This document shows, one piece after another, positions 9,832-19,690 of a stretch of 64,000 nt of DNA. A program made the position numbers and the translations under genes. Under the pieces are notes generated by a model. It had not been told where the DNA came from and searched no databases. It worked only from the letters and a program-made list of their open reading frames with translations. The DNA lies in contig JAPFBL010000314.1 of the NCBI GenBank assembly GCA_026182355.1, positions 62,001 to 126,000 of the forward strand, written 5' to 3'. This DNA is from Hermatobates lingyangjiaoensis. Taxonomy: Eukaryota; Arthropoda; Insecta; Hemiptera; Hermatobatidae. Position 1 is the first letter of the stretch; the number at the start of each line of letters is the position of its first letter.

Positions 9832-12195
9832 ATGAATACCATGTGCGATACCTACTCCTATTTCTGTCATCTTTTTCCTTGCTTCGTCCCTGTAGTGAAA
9901 AATTGTTTGTCTAGCTTGACAAAGGCCCATAAATTAAAACTAAAATTAAAATTTTTAAATAATTGTTTTAGTGAAAAGGTAATACCTAAATCTCTTATTC
10001 CTAAATGCTTGCTAAATATTTGTGAAGGCCCTTTTGATAATTTTCATTCTTTGTTGCTAAAAAAACATATTTATTTGTGCCGGAGTGATGTGAAATTAGC
10101 CTTCGGTGATTCAGTGCGTAACAAAAGTCATCTTAATCAGCTCATCCCTTCCGATTGGAGGAAAGTAGTATTTGATTATATTTATTGGCAACTTAGAAAG
10201 GTATGTAAAAATTTTTCTAAAGTACATAATAAAAAACTTCAGAGCTTAATTGACAATAGCCCGTGGAATAAAAATAAAAATAAAAAATTAAATCTTAATT
10301 TATCCGACAGAATATTAGATAATAATGCAGTAGCAGCATTAGGGTATGGTTTAAATTTTGTTCCTAAAAGTAACAATTTAAATTATGTTCAGGTGGCTAA
10401 GGGTTTTTGTAAAGCTGAAAAATTAAATGATATAGATATCGATAATTTAAATATTTTAAAAGGAATGGTATACGGTCTTTTAGAAAAAACTGATGTTGTT
10501 AGCGTTCCTAGACGTTTTATCGAGGCTTATTCTAAGCTTAAAAAAGATAATACCATAAAAATCACTAAAGCCGATAAATCTAAAGTAACAGTAATATTAA
10601 ATAAAAAAGATTACGTCGATAAAATAGAGAATATGCTAAATGATGAAAATGTGTATACAAAGTTAAGGTCTAATCCTTTGGAAAGGGTCAATAGTTCATT
10701 TAATAAAAAAATTAAAACTATCTTAAAAAATCAACCCGATCTTATTACTAAATTTATATCAAAATCCCCTTCTTTGCCATATATGTACGGGTTGATCAAG
10801 ACACATAAAGATAATTACCCAATACGTTTAATTGTGAGTTCGGTTGGTTCGGCATCATATGGCTTGTCCAAATGGTTAGTAAGTATTTTAAGCCCCTTAA
10901 TTGGAAAAATTTCAGGCAGCCATATAAAAAACAATGTGGATTTAATTAAAAAATTAAAAAGCGTCAACATGAACAAAAATTATAGATTAATCAGTTTCGA
11001 TGTGAAGTCTCTTTTTACGAATGTACCTGTAACTGATCTGTTGAGCTTACTCCAGGAGGAATTAATTAATTATTCCCTTCCCCTTCCATCTACCACTCTA
11101 ATAGAGTTAATTAAGTTATGTGTGGTAGATTGTCATTTTCAATTTGAAAATAATTATTATATACAAAAATTTGGTCTTGCTATGGGTAACTGTTTATCCC
11201 CCCTCCTAAGTAATTTATATATGGAGTTTTTTGAGAGTAAAATGTTAAGCTCAATTTTGCCCAAAAATGTTAAATGGTATAGATATGTTGACGATATTCT
11301 TTGCATTTGTCCCAATTCTTTAAATAAAGTTGATTTCCTAACAAAATTGAATTCATTAGTGCCGACAATCAAATTCACAATGGAAGAAGAAATAAGTGGT
11401 AATTTGCCCTTCTTAGATGTCCTGATCCATAGGTTACCTAATGAGTTACGTTTTAGTGTATATAGAAAACCTATGAATGTACTTGCATACGTTCACTTTT
11501 ATTCTTCGCATCCAAAAAATGTTAAAATTTCTGTTTTTAGAAATATGTTTTTGAGGGCGTTAAGAGTTTGCTCTCCTGAATTCCTTAATGAAGAGATTAA
11601 TAACATTAGGTCAATTGCCCTTTCATTAAAATACCCCTCTTCTTATATTGATTTAGCTTTGAAGGGTGCTAAAAAAACTTTCTCTAATACTTCAACAGAG
11701 CCATTTTTATTATCAAATTCTATAGTTTTGCCATATCATGAGTCATTGGACCCCCTTCCAAGATTAGCCAAACAACTTGATTTTAATATAGTATTTTCTA
11801 ATCGTAATAACGTGGGTAATATGTTAATAAAAAACTCTCCCAGCGAATTGGAGTCCGCTGGTATATATAAAATTCCGTGCAAAAACTGCCATAAAATTTA
11901 TATTGGTCAAACTGGTAAATCATTAAAGACACGTGTAAAACAACACCAATATAACGTAAGTAGACAGGAAAAAAGTAGTGCCTTATTCTTGCATATAAAA
12001 AATGAAAATCATCATATTGATTGGACAGGAGCTAAATTTATTACCTATGAAAAATCAATGTTGTTAAGAAATATTATTGAATCGTCTCTAATTAAATTTA
12101 ATAGATCTAATATTATAAACATTAGTAATGGTCTCTTCAAACTTGATACTTTCGTCACGAGGGCAATAGCCTCTTCAAAGAGGGTTGACAGCTAG
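9832..12195 (+). CDS. Penelope-like element polyprotein: reverse transcriptase plus GIY-YIG endonuclease
   Basis: A 787-residue ORF without interruption, starting at ATG 9832 just after the 5' terminal repeat (ATG 9841 is also possible). Residues 1-100 form a basic N-terminal region. RT blocks follow: IVSSVGSASYGLSKW near 334, FDVKSLFTNVP (motif A) at 389, AMGNCLSPLLSNLY (motif B) near 450, YVDD (motif C) at 485-488 and PFLDVLIHR near 526. The C-terminal GIY-YIG nuclease has GIY at 677-679, the CxxC-H motif typical of this group (C683, C686, H687), YIG at 690-692, and an ESSLIKFN block. In Penelope-like elements the nuclease nicks the target and the RT copies element RNA there. Length is normal for the group and key residues are present, so it may be functional. 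It lies sense to vg in the upstream region. Confidence 0.93.
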   Translation: MNTMCDTYSYFCHLFPCFVPVVKNCLSSLTKAHKLKLKLKFLNNCFSEKVIPKSLIPKCLLNICEGPFDNFHSLLLKKHIYLCRSDVKLAFGDSVRNKSHLNQLIPSDWRKVVFDYIYWQLRKVCKNFSKVHNKKLQSLIDNSPWNKNKNKKLNLNLSDRILDNNAVAALGYGLNFVPKSNNLNYVQVAKGFCKAEKLNDIDIDNLNILKGMVYGLLEKTDVVSVPRRFIEAYSKLKKDNTIKITKADKSKVTVILNKKDYVDKIENMLNDENVYTKLRSNPLERVNSSFNKKIKTILKNQPDLITKFISKSPSLPYMYGLIKTHKDNYPIRLIVSSVGSASYGLSKWLVSILSPLIGKISGSHIKNNVDLIKKLKSVNMNKNYRLISFDVKSLFTNVPVTDLLSLLQEELINYSLPLPSTTLIELIKLCVVDCHFQFENNYYIQKFGLAMGNCLSPLLSNLYMEFFESKMLSSILPKNVKWYRYVDDILCICPNSLNKVDFLTKLNSLVPTIKFTMEEEISGNLPFLDVLIHRLPNELRFSVYRKPMNVLAYVHFYSSHPKNVKISVFRNMFLRALRVCSPEFLNEEINNIRSIALSLKYPSSYIDLALKGAKKTFSNTSTEPFLLSNSIVLPYHESLDPLPRLAKQLDFNIVFSNRNNVGNMLIKNSPSELESAGIYKIPCKNCHKIYIGQTGKSLKTRVKQHQYNVSRQEKSSALFLHIKNENHHIDWTGAKFITYEKSMLLRNIIESSLIKFNRSNIINISNGLFKLDTFVTRAIASSKRVDS

Positions 12196-12369
12196 CGGAT
12201 AGTTTTTTACTTTTTCTTACTGTACTCCTTTGTTTCCCCAAACATCCCTTTCTGGACATTAGTCCTTTCCTGCACTTTCACTTTTTTAAAATACCACTCT
12301 TCCCTCCCACTCTTCTCAACTCCTCACCAGATGTTTTCTGCATCTAGTGTTCAGTTGGGTTTTTTACTC

Positions 12370-12478
12370 TGACGAAGACCGCTTGTTACGGTTGAAAGAT
12401 CTTAGTCTTGTTTTCCCATTTCTTACTGTGGTTTGATCATTGATTGTTATTTCACGTGTTTATGTGAAAGCTTTTTAT
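12370..12478 (+). repeat. PLE family A terminal repeat (PLTR), 3' copy
   Basis: Direct repeat of 9721-9829. The hammerhead-like core is CTGACGA (12369-12375), helix II ACCG/CGGT, GAAA, AGATCT, with cleavage predicted between 12403 and 12404. In helix I, ACU next to the core pairs with AGU after the cleavage site; other copies have GACU/AGUC. GGG upstream and CCC downstream can extend helix I past an internal loop. Confidence 0.85.
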
Positions 12479-12619
12479 ATATATATATATATATATACAT
12501 ATACACATATTATAATATATATCTATTATAATATGTATCCACCATAATCTATATCTATAATACAATTATAATACATTATTATTTTAAAAATCCATAAAAA
12601 TTTAAACTATATATATATA

Positions 12620-12765
12620 TTTCACTCAAAATTCGAAAAAAACGATCCAATCTGGACGCAAATCAGCTCAAAAACGAAGAAAAGCAACACGCAGAGAAAG
12701 AGACACATTTTGTATGCGTGTCTCTTTCTCTGTGTGTTGCTTTTCTTGTTTCTGAGCTAATATAT
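12620..12765. mobile_element. Foldback repeat, arms of about 42 bp
   Basis: Left arm from AGCTCAAAAACGAAGAAAAG to AGAGACAC; right arm from GTGTCTCTTTCTCTG to TTCTGAGCT; spacer about 11 bp. TA runs lie on both sides. It looks like another small inverted-pair repeat like those nearby, but I found no ribozyme core in it. Confidence 0.5.
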
Positions 12766-12777
12766 ATATATATATAT

Positions 12778-13012
12778 AATAAATTCAAAACGAAGGAAAC
12801 ACAGAAAGACACAGACATAACTCACATCGATATTTCGACCATCGTCGTCATCAGGAGGTGCGAAGAGCGAAGAGTCCCGCAGGGCGCTAGTACCGCCCTG
12901 TCTTCCTGCGGGACTCTTCGCTCTTCGCACCTCCTGATGACGACGATGGTCGAAATATCGATGTGAGTTATGTCTGTGTCTTTCTGTGTGTTTCCTTCGT
13001 TTTGAATTTATT
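12778..13012. mobile_element. PLE family D foldback element, nearly perfect 106-bp palindrome
   Basis: Arms 12778-12883 and 12905-13012 are reverse complements with few mismatches; the spacer carries a small GGGCG/CGCCC hairpin. Each arm holds a hammerhead-like core. On the + strand this is CTGATGA (12934-12940), helix II GAC-GATG-GTC, GAAA (12952-12955), ATCGAT and GAG, which pairs with CTC before the core. The expected U at position 16.1 is G, so activity is doubtful. TA runs flank it (left from about 12761, right from about 13051). Confidence 0.7.
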
Positions 13013-13549
13013 TTATTTTAAAAAAGTCCGCTGGACCGTTTCTTTTAATTATATATATATATATATATGATCACAATTTATAATGTGTAGAACAATTTTC
13101 TGTTTTAATTTTATGGTATTTTGTATGCCTAAATACAGAAGCGTTTATTAACTAAAATGAAATTTTCTAAAATAAAACGTCTTCGTTGTACTATATAATT
13201 CGTTGTTCTTCTATTTTCTCTGCATTAAGCCAATAAATATATCGCATATTTTGCGGTCGTCTGTTTACATTTTGATAATGCTTCTGAACCTATAATTTAT
13301 ACTTATGATAAAGCAGACTAATTTTGACATGAATGTATTAGTCTCATATAATTTGCCATAAAGAAATCTAACGTATTCAACATTTAATTTCACTAAAAGT
13401 AAACAAGTTATAAAAAAATAATGACCATCAATTTAACTAATTTATTATTTGAATGTTACTTCTATCATTTATCTAATTATTATTAAGAAATCGTTTAAAA
13501 GTTAGAGTCTATAAAAGTAACTAAAATCACTGGCTCAATGACGCTGATT

Positions 13550-13600
13550 TGACCTTGAAACCAATTAACCTTTGACCTTTCAAATTAACTTTGACCTTTC
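13550..13600. promoter_or_regulatory. Cluster of three nuclear-receptor half-site matches
   Basis: TGACCTTGA (13550-13558; reverse complement TCAAGGTCA, the FTZ-F1/ERR-type site) and two TGACCTTTC (13573-13581, 13592-13600), the last two inside a short tandem duplication. They lie 0.9 kb upstream of the first visible vg exon. Binding is inferred from motif match only. Confidence 0.3.
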
Positions 13601-14481
13601 AAAAGTTTCATATGTTTTGGTATTTTCCTTACTGGCATAACATAATTGTTTGTTGTTATCGTCGAATGATTGGGTCATTAACTTCAGTTGTTTTTTTATT
13701 ATTCATTTAATTTTAAATTTATATTAGATTTTATTGACCGTCCAATCCTTTTTAAAACGTTTCATGTTAAATCCGTCGACGTATTAAAATTGATTTATTT
13801 CATTATCACTGTACTTTTTACGTTTAAGTTAAAATGTACTATACTTTTAAGGCGCAAAAGCTTTTTACCATTATGTTGTCATTATGTACCATTAGGTACC
13901 ATTATATGCGACGTTTCATAAACCTAATTTTAACTGTCTTTTGAGTCTTCAATCATTAAAATGTACCCACAGTAGCAATATTCTACTTTTATTGTTCATA
14001 AAACAAACTATAAGCTGATACAGTTTCGTTTCGAAGTAAATATTAGTTTTAAATACACATTTATGTATTATACGCGTTAATTTAACCTTTAGATTTACTC
14101 GAGTAATTGACATTATTCTGGTGCGTTCCTAACAGTTCTGATAAAAGCTAGTCATCTAATTTAATTACAAATTCTGGTGAATATTTAGTTAATATCATGT
14201 AACTAGCGATGTGATTCGATTTATTTTGAAAGTGGGTGTTTAGTGTCAACTATTACAGCAACTTATCTTATTAGATAACTGAAATTAATATTGTAATGCT
14301 TTGTAATTACTGAAAGATATTATTACCCGTAATTAGTAATTACAGCAATCAGAGGAACTTATCACTAAATTGAATTAGTGATAGGTTTTGATATAAGATG
14401 TAGTAATTGTTGAAAGTGAACTGTCTAAAGGTTCAACTGACCTGCAGGCCAAATATGACAGGTTTTTTTTTTTTCTTCTAG

Positions 14482-14662
14482 GGGACTGGTCACCAATGTC
14501 GTCGAGGAACTTTCCACCTTCGTTTTGGAACTGTGGAAGCAGTGGGAACGAAGCTGGAGCGTCGGTAGCGACAGCCTACCTGGAGCCTCCTGGGCCTGTT
14601 TACCACGCCTGCACGAACCCATCCGACCCCTGGCACACCCACTACCAGCAGTACCACCACAG
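14482..14662 (+). CDS. vg: vestigial orthologue, internal exon (third from last)
   Basis: Vestigial is a nuclear cofactor of the TEAD protein Scalloped and directs wing and muscle identity in insects. The exon follows a clear polypyrimidine tract and TAG (14479-14481) and ends at CAG|GTATAT. It reads DWSPMSSRNFPPSFWN, then an Ala/Gly-rich stretch, then NPSDPWHTHYQQYHHR. The MSxRxFPxSFWN block and the PWH block match Vestigial and vertebrate VGLL2 as I know them. The upstream intron has phase 1 (two bases, GG, complete the first codon) and the downstream intron phase 2 (ends in AG). GC content is well above the surroundings. A hAT element starts 46 bp after the donor. The TEAD-binding domain would be on earlier exons outside the window. 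Confidence 0.9.
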
Positions 14663-14708
14663 GTATATACTCAGAGTACCAGTGCAAGGTCATAGGCTTC
14701 ATCTAAGG

Positions 14709-15294
14709 CAGGGGTTCCCAATATTTGTTTGCTCGTGGTCTCCCCCCCCCCCCCCCCTCCCCCGGGTACTTATAAAACATAAGAATGCCCGTGTAAATTT
14801 TCAAAAAAAATATTTGTTTTTAGTTAAATAAAAAGTGAAACTATAAAATAAATTCATTACATTTACAACGTGCTGTCAAAATACAATTTTTTTTTTAAAA
14901 ACAGTAACACAGTTTTCCTTTATGAACATAAAGTATGCTGAAATAAATTGTAAAAGAATCAGTTTTGAATATAACAAAAAAAAAGTAATAAGATATTATA
15001 AAACATTGTAAAAAAACTTATAAAAATATTGGTCTTATGTTTTAATCATTTTTTTGTTTGAATGTTTTAAAGGTCAGCTCGCTATGCTTTGATGTATTTT
15101 TAGTTATGCTATTTTGATATACTGATATAAATTTAACATGGAGCACTAACCGCGTGCTAATGACCTTAAAACACTAGTTTTTTAACTCTGACCCCCAGAG
15201 TTTTTTCTGGGTTTCACTCTAGTTTTTTCAAATGGACCCCCAGTAACTCTCTATGAATCTCTGAGGGCCATGTGGACCACTTTGAGAATCATTG
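14709..15294. mobile_element. Non-autonomous hAT element
   Basis: The left end CAGGGGTTCCCAA and the right end, whose reverse complement is CAATGATTCTCAAAG, are typical hAT termini. Flanks ATCTAAGG (14701-14708) and ATCTATGA (15295-15302) match at 6 of 8 positions. Length is 586 bp, AT-rich with long C runs, no ORF. It is clearly aged. Confidence 0.7.
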
Positions 15295-16159
15295 ATCTAT
15301 GATCTTAAACCGACAGTGCTATTCACTAAGTTCTTAAGGTCATCGATCTAATCAGTAAAGCCTCATGTATAATCTCAATCAATGTTTGAAGTAATAATCA
15401 CTAAGATCTATTCTACAATCTTAAGATCTAAAGTAGTCTTTTTTCACAAAGCTTCACTATGATAAAGATATCATAGTGGTGTTTATTTGCAGTTTGTTGA
15501 AAGACCTTAATATCTCTGATATTGTTCACTGTTACTCTATAATATTGTTTATTATATGACCATTATATAACAGTACTACTCTATCATATAATATTTATTG
15601 CAAAAACTACAGAAAAGTGCAACTATTTTTTGCGTAATTTCTAATAGAAACAAAACTATTTCACTTGTCTGTGATCACAAAATATGATGCTCATTTGTGA
15701 TATAGCTCCTTTGTAAGATGTTACAGTCTATTACATAGGTCATGATCGTCCCGTTAATCATGAAGTCTCATTCATTTAGCATGTCTGACCTCATATTGCT
15801 ACTCAATATGACCTTATCACACAGACTGTTCATTATTGTTTGTTCTATAACCTTACTGCTCATAGTTCTGTTGAATCATCACAACATTATAGAGTTTCAA
15901 ACAATTATTTTCAGCTGCAAATGGTTTGAAAATCTACTCCACTAATCACTAAGGGTTTTTCAATAACACTGGTCAACACATTTTTTGGTTCCAAGGTTTC
16001 TAAGTATTTAGATTAATTTAAGGTGGTGATTCCGAAAATCATACTAATTTTTTCTCATTAGGTCAAGTTATTGAGATGTTTGCTATTTAATAAATTTTTT
16101 ACCTTAAAATTAGACATCTTTCTAAATGGATTATAGCGTCATGATATGACATCACAAAC

Positions 16160-16446
16160 TTTAAAGGTTTTACTATCGTTCAAATTTTTGGAGTATAAAT
16201 TAAGCATTCTACATTTTCTCCTAGGTGACGTTACTTAAACAAACCAAATATGTTTTGCAATATTTGAAAGGAATATACATTGAAATACAAATGAATTTGT
16301 ACAACTTTAAAGTTTTTACTATCCTTCAAATTTTTGGAGTATAAATTAAGCATTCTACATTTTCTCCCAGGTGACGTTGCTTAAACAAACCAAATATGTT
16401 TTGCAATATTTGCAGGGAATATACATTGACGTACAAGTGTATTGTA
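16160..16446. repeat. 146-bp tandem duplication
   Basis: CAAATTTTTGGAGTATAAAT begins at 16181 and again at 16327. The two copies continue alike through CATTTTCTCC, GGTGACGTT and AACAAACCAAATATG with few differences. Confidence 0.9.
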
Positions 16447-17154
16447 TACGTAGTTGTATAGGTATTGCGAATATTTCAGTGTAAATAATGAATATGTATC
16501 TTAAAGTTGATTAAGAATGTTTTTCCTCGATTTTCCTGTCTTTATTGTAGCTATCGCCTTCCTAAGGGAGGTAGAGTAGAAAAACTAGACCAGATAGAGG
16601 AAAATTCAGCATTTCTGGAATCAGCGCTCTTAAATTAGGTAAAAACCTTAAAACATCCTAGGCACCGTGATTTTTTCCATACTACCATTATATTCATACT
16701 ACGTGCAACCCATCAGTTCAATTCAGTTTGGTCATTAAGGTTGTATAACCTGACGACTTGTTTATTTATACTTTGAAGTCTTGTTGTAAAGATTCCTCGG
16801 TTCTGTGCCATATCGTATATATCATACTTTTATTAATTTTTTTGTTTACGTAAAGATCTTAAACCTACAATGCTAATCTACGATAATTCTCGTATCATTC
16901 GAATAGGTAAACTACAATTCACTATGTTTTATGATATATATCTACATCACTAGAAATTAGTCTGGATAGAAAACGCTAATAGCTAGACCACTCTTCACTA
17001 AGTTTCATAACAAGACGTTAATACATAAAGTACTTTTCACTGAGATTTATTCTACGATTTAAAAATTTTAGTGATGTTCATTTATGGTTTGTCGTCAGAC
17101 CATAAGGTCCACAACTCTGTTCATTCGTTCTGCCTTAATTTTTGCAATACTGTT

Positions 17155-17430
17155 TACTAAGATCTGTTCTTTTACTGTAATGCTCACATCACTGTTTTCT
17201 AAGATCTGTTATATTTACTGTAATGCTCGCATTACTGTTTACTAAGATCTGTTCTTTTACAGTAATGCGAGCATTACTGTTTACTAAGATCTGTTCCTTT
17301 ACTGTAATGCGAGCATTACTGTTTACTAAGATCTGTTCTTTTACAGTAATGCGAGCATTACTGTTTACTAAGATCTGTTCTTTTACAGTAATGCGAGCAT
17401 TACTGTTTACTAAGATCTGTTCTTTCACTC
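17155..17430. repeat. 42-bp minisatellite with internal palindrome
   Basis: About six units of GCATTACTGTTTACTAAGAT plus CTGTTCTTTTACAGTAATGC. At unit junctions CAGTAATGC-GA-GCATTACTG forms a 9-bp-arm palindrome. Because 42 is a multiple of 3, both strands give long but meaningless repeating frames. Confidence 0.9.
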
Positions 17431-17490
17431 TACTGTTTAAAGTACTCGTACTGTTCACTAAGGTTTGTCATTTGACTTTAAGTCATTTCA

Positions 17491-17672
17491 CAACAGCGCA
17501 CGTCATGATTGTCAACTCCAGATCACAGACCCTCTATAGCTTACAATCATCCTGATGTTTTTGTTATGGCCAATAGACGTTGTCAAGTATAGCGACTTCA
17601 ATCCGTCTGGAGAAGGAGTCGTAGTTGTGATCATATGGTCGTAGGTATTTGCAAGCTGGTTTGTCTGATACT
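17491..17672 (+). mobile_element. Repeat G copy 1 (SINE-like)
   Basis: Nearly identical to 19377-19553 over about 180 bp (GCGCACGTCATGATT through GCAAGCTGGTTTGTCTGA), and more distantly related to copies at 23.2, 26.3 and 53.1 kb. 5'- and 3'-truncated relative to those. Confidence 0.75.
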
Positions 17673-18062
17673 GCCACTGAAATATACCCAGTGAGATCTG
17701 ATCTGTCATAATAAGTCTTTTTGTACTTTGCTAAAGAGAGACTGTTACGTGACTTTGCAGGAACAATCTCGCTCTTAAGATCCATCGTACAGCCCATTCT
17801 GTGATCTTTAGAATGGGCTTACTTTTCACTTAGCTTTATTCTATGATTATAAAATTAACAACTTACCTGGAGACTGATGTATGCTTTTCAAATGTATAGT
17901 TATTAACTAAAGTTTGTTTTAAGAATTGTTAGACTTACTGTTGACTATTCTGTAATCTATTAATGCATATTACTGACAAATAGAAAAGTTTTTTTTTTCT
18001 AATTTTAAAGTTGTAAGATATTTGTTTGGTTGTTGAGAAAGGCGTTGTGTGTTGTTGTTCAG

Positions 18063-18232
18063 AGCGGTGCAGGAGTACCACAGCCACAACATGCAGTACG
18101 GAGGCGGCTTGTTGTTGCCGACCCAGTACAAGGAGCCCGCCTGGCCGCCCCAGCCCCACAGGATACACGAGCACCCCGCCGCCCACGCCCTCGACCACCC
18201 CTCGCCCTACTCCCCCTACACCCCCATAACAG
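18063..18232 (+). CDS. vg: vestigial orthologue, penultimate coding exon
   Basis: The acceptor TTGTTGTTCAG ends at 18062; one base completes the Arg codon begun in the previous exon. The frame gives AVQEYHSHNMQYGGGLLLP, TQYKEPAWPPQPHRIHEH, PAAHALDHPSPYSPYTPIT. The HNMQYG-LLLP-QY and AHALxxSPY blocks resemble the His/Tyr/Pro-rich C-terminal part of insect Vestigial. The exon ends at ACAG|GTGACC, leaving one base (phase 1). It is markedly GC- and Pro-rich in AT-rich surroundings. Other frames are also open because of this composition, but only this one fits both splice phases. Confidence 0.9.
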
Positions 18233-18626
18233 GTGACCGCCCACAACTATAGAAACTTTGTATTCCACGCCGACAAACCATCTTGTCTTGGCCAAGGAAT
18301 CTTATTTTAGAGCTCTTGTGACATTCACTACCGATGGTCTAGGTGTCCAGTGTACTCAACAACTATAGATTGTCAAAATTATTTCGGGCTACAATGGCAA
18401 AGATTCAAATGGCTAAGGAATATTCCCCTTTATTATAGCGCCATTTTTAATGCGTACTTCAGCACTATAGTTCCACTTATGCTAAATGATTGTGTTAGTA
18501 TAAGTGTAAGACTCATTAAGTCCAGTTTATTAATGTGCTGTCTATATGGTCAGAGCATTTATGTGCGTTTGGTGCGACTTATATATTGTTCTCTTTCTCG
18601 GCATGGAAGAAGTATATATATATATT

Positions 18627-18657
<31 letters not shown>

Positions 18658-18658
18658 A

Positions 18659-18825
18659 TGATCAAACCACAATAAGAAATGGGAAAAAAAAACTAAGATC
18701 TTTCAACTGTAACAAGCGGTCTTCGTCAGAGTCAAAAACCCAACTCCCTAAAAACCCTAGTCCTGTTTTCCCATTTCTTATTGTGGTTTGATCATTGATT
18801 GTTATTTCACGTGTTTATGTGAAAT

Positions 18826-18830
<5 letters not shown>
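18659..18830. mobile_element. PLE family A foldback element (copy 1)
   Basis: Minus-strand terminal repeat (18659-18745) joined head-to-head to a shorter plus-strand piece (from about 18768). The antisense ribozyme core retains CTGACGA and GAAA, with one helix II mismatch; the sense arm starts beyond the core. It lies between TA runs. Confidence 0.85.

Positions 18831-18835
<5 letters not shown>

Positions 18836-18914
<79 letters not shown>
18836..18914. repeat. (TA)n then (GT)n microsatellite
   Basis: TA run to about 18859 followed by some 27 GT units. Confidence 0.95.
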
Positions 18915-18917
<3 letters not shown>

Positions 18918-19003
18918 TTTTAAAGCCACTACCTTCCATCCCTACCTACATCTCTTTTCTTTCTCTCTGGCCTCTGTTCTGTTTCTTTGTGTATTTGTGA
19001 GGG

Positions 19004-19034
<31 letters not shown>

Positions 19035-19350
19035 TAAAATGAAGCACTTTGTTCGTAAGAAGAGGATAAAGTGAGTGAGTGGTCGGTATGAACTCGCTTT
19101 TCATAGATAATAATTAAATCCAAAACATACTTCTTTTTAGTAGAAGATGTGCGAATTTTCTTTTGACACTATTAAATGCTTATGGTTTGTCGATGACACT
19201 TAGGTGACATTTTTGTCAAGTCAAGTTAAGAAACTGCCAATTTCTGACATAAATACACAATTTAGAGAGAATTGATAGAAGTATTTGTTATTATAGAAAT
19301 CGCATATAGTACTGCAACGATATAATAACAACAAAGGAAAGGTCAAATCT

Positions 19351-19690
19351 AATGACCAACAAATATTTCTGTGCACAACAGCGCACGTCATGATTATCAG
19401 CTCCAGATCACAGACCCTCTATAGCTTACAATCATCCTGATGTTTTTGTTATGGCCAATAGACGTTGTCAAGTATAGCGACTTCAATCCGTCTGGAGAAG
19501 GAGTCGTAGTTGTGATCATATGGTCGTAGGTATTTGCAAGCTGGTTTGTCTGAAGTATTGTATAATTTAGAGATCGTCAGGTCATGATATTTAGCTCTGG
19601 TAGGAGGCTATTGGGACTCGTGGGACTGGGAAAGGTTGGGAGTAGGATTCTCATCTAAAAAGGAGATTTAGATGGGCGGGCAGTTCTTCA
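19351..19690 (+). mobile_element. Repeat G copy 2 (SINE-like)
   Basis: Begins AATGACCAACAAATATT and continues through the segment shared with copy 1 to GGGAAAGGTTGGGAGTAGG and AGGAGATTTAGAT. It is the longest version, about 340 bp. Confidence 0.75.

Larger units (their letters stand above)
9720..12478 (+). mobile_element. Full-length PLE, family A
   Basis: 5' terminal repeat, ORF, about 175 bp of 3' UTR, then the 3' terminal repeat. The two repeats are exactly 2649 bp apart, so cleavage at both ribozyme sites would release a 2649-nt RNA. With the inverted copy it makes one insertion of about 4.55 kb (7925-12478) between TA runs. Seven foldback copies and two fragments of this family occur elsewhere in the window. 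Confidence 0.9.
1..14481 (+). other. Region upstream of the first visible vg exon (intron or 5' flank)
   Basis: The acceptor at 14480-14481 shows that DNA just upstream of 14482 is intronic. How far left the intron reaches cannot be seen. I looked for the Vestigial/TEAD-binding domain (a block around VLFTYF and VDEHFSRAL in this family) and found none, so that exon probably lies outside the window. Sequence not itemised separately (about 232-485, 575-748, 1204-1640, 1826-2450, 2577-3040, 4331-6680, 13020-14480) is AT-rich or pyrimidine-rich and shows no coding signal. A run of G lies at 5049-5061. Confidence 0.6.
14663..18062 (+). other. vg: vg intron, 3.4 kb, phase 2
   Basis: GT at 14663 and AG at 18061-18062. 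It holds a hAT element, degenerate repeats built on TTCACTAAG and AAGATCT words (15300-17950), a 146-bp tandem duplication, a 42-bp minisatellite and one repeat G copy. An alternative AG at 18071-18072 would break the frame. Confidence 0.88.

Noticed and set aside
17189..17555. Repeating-peptide ORFs on both strands
   Set aside because: A 42-bp tandem repeat leaves frames open by its length; no start context or family match.
18026..18295. Several long overlapping frames on both strands
   Set aside because: Shadows of the GC-rich vg exon; only the frame fitting both splice phases has Vestigial-like sequence.
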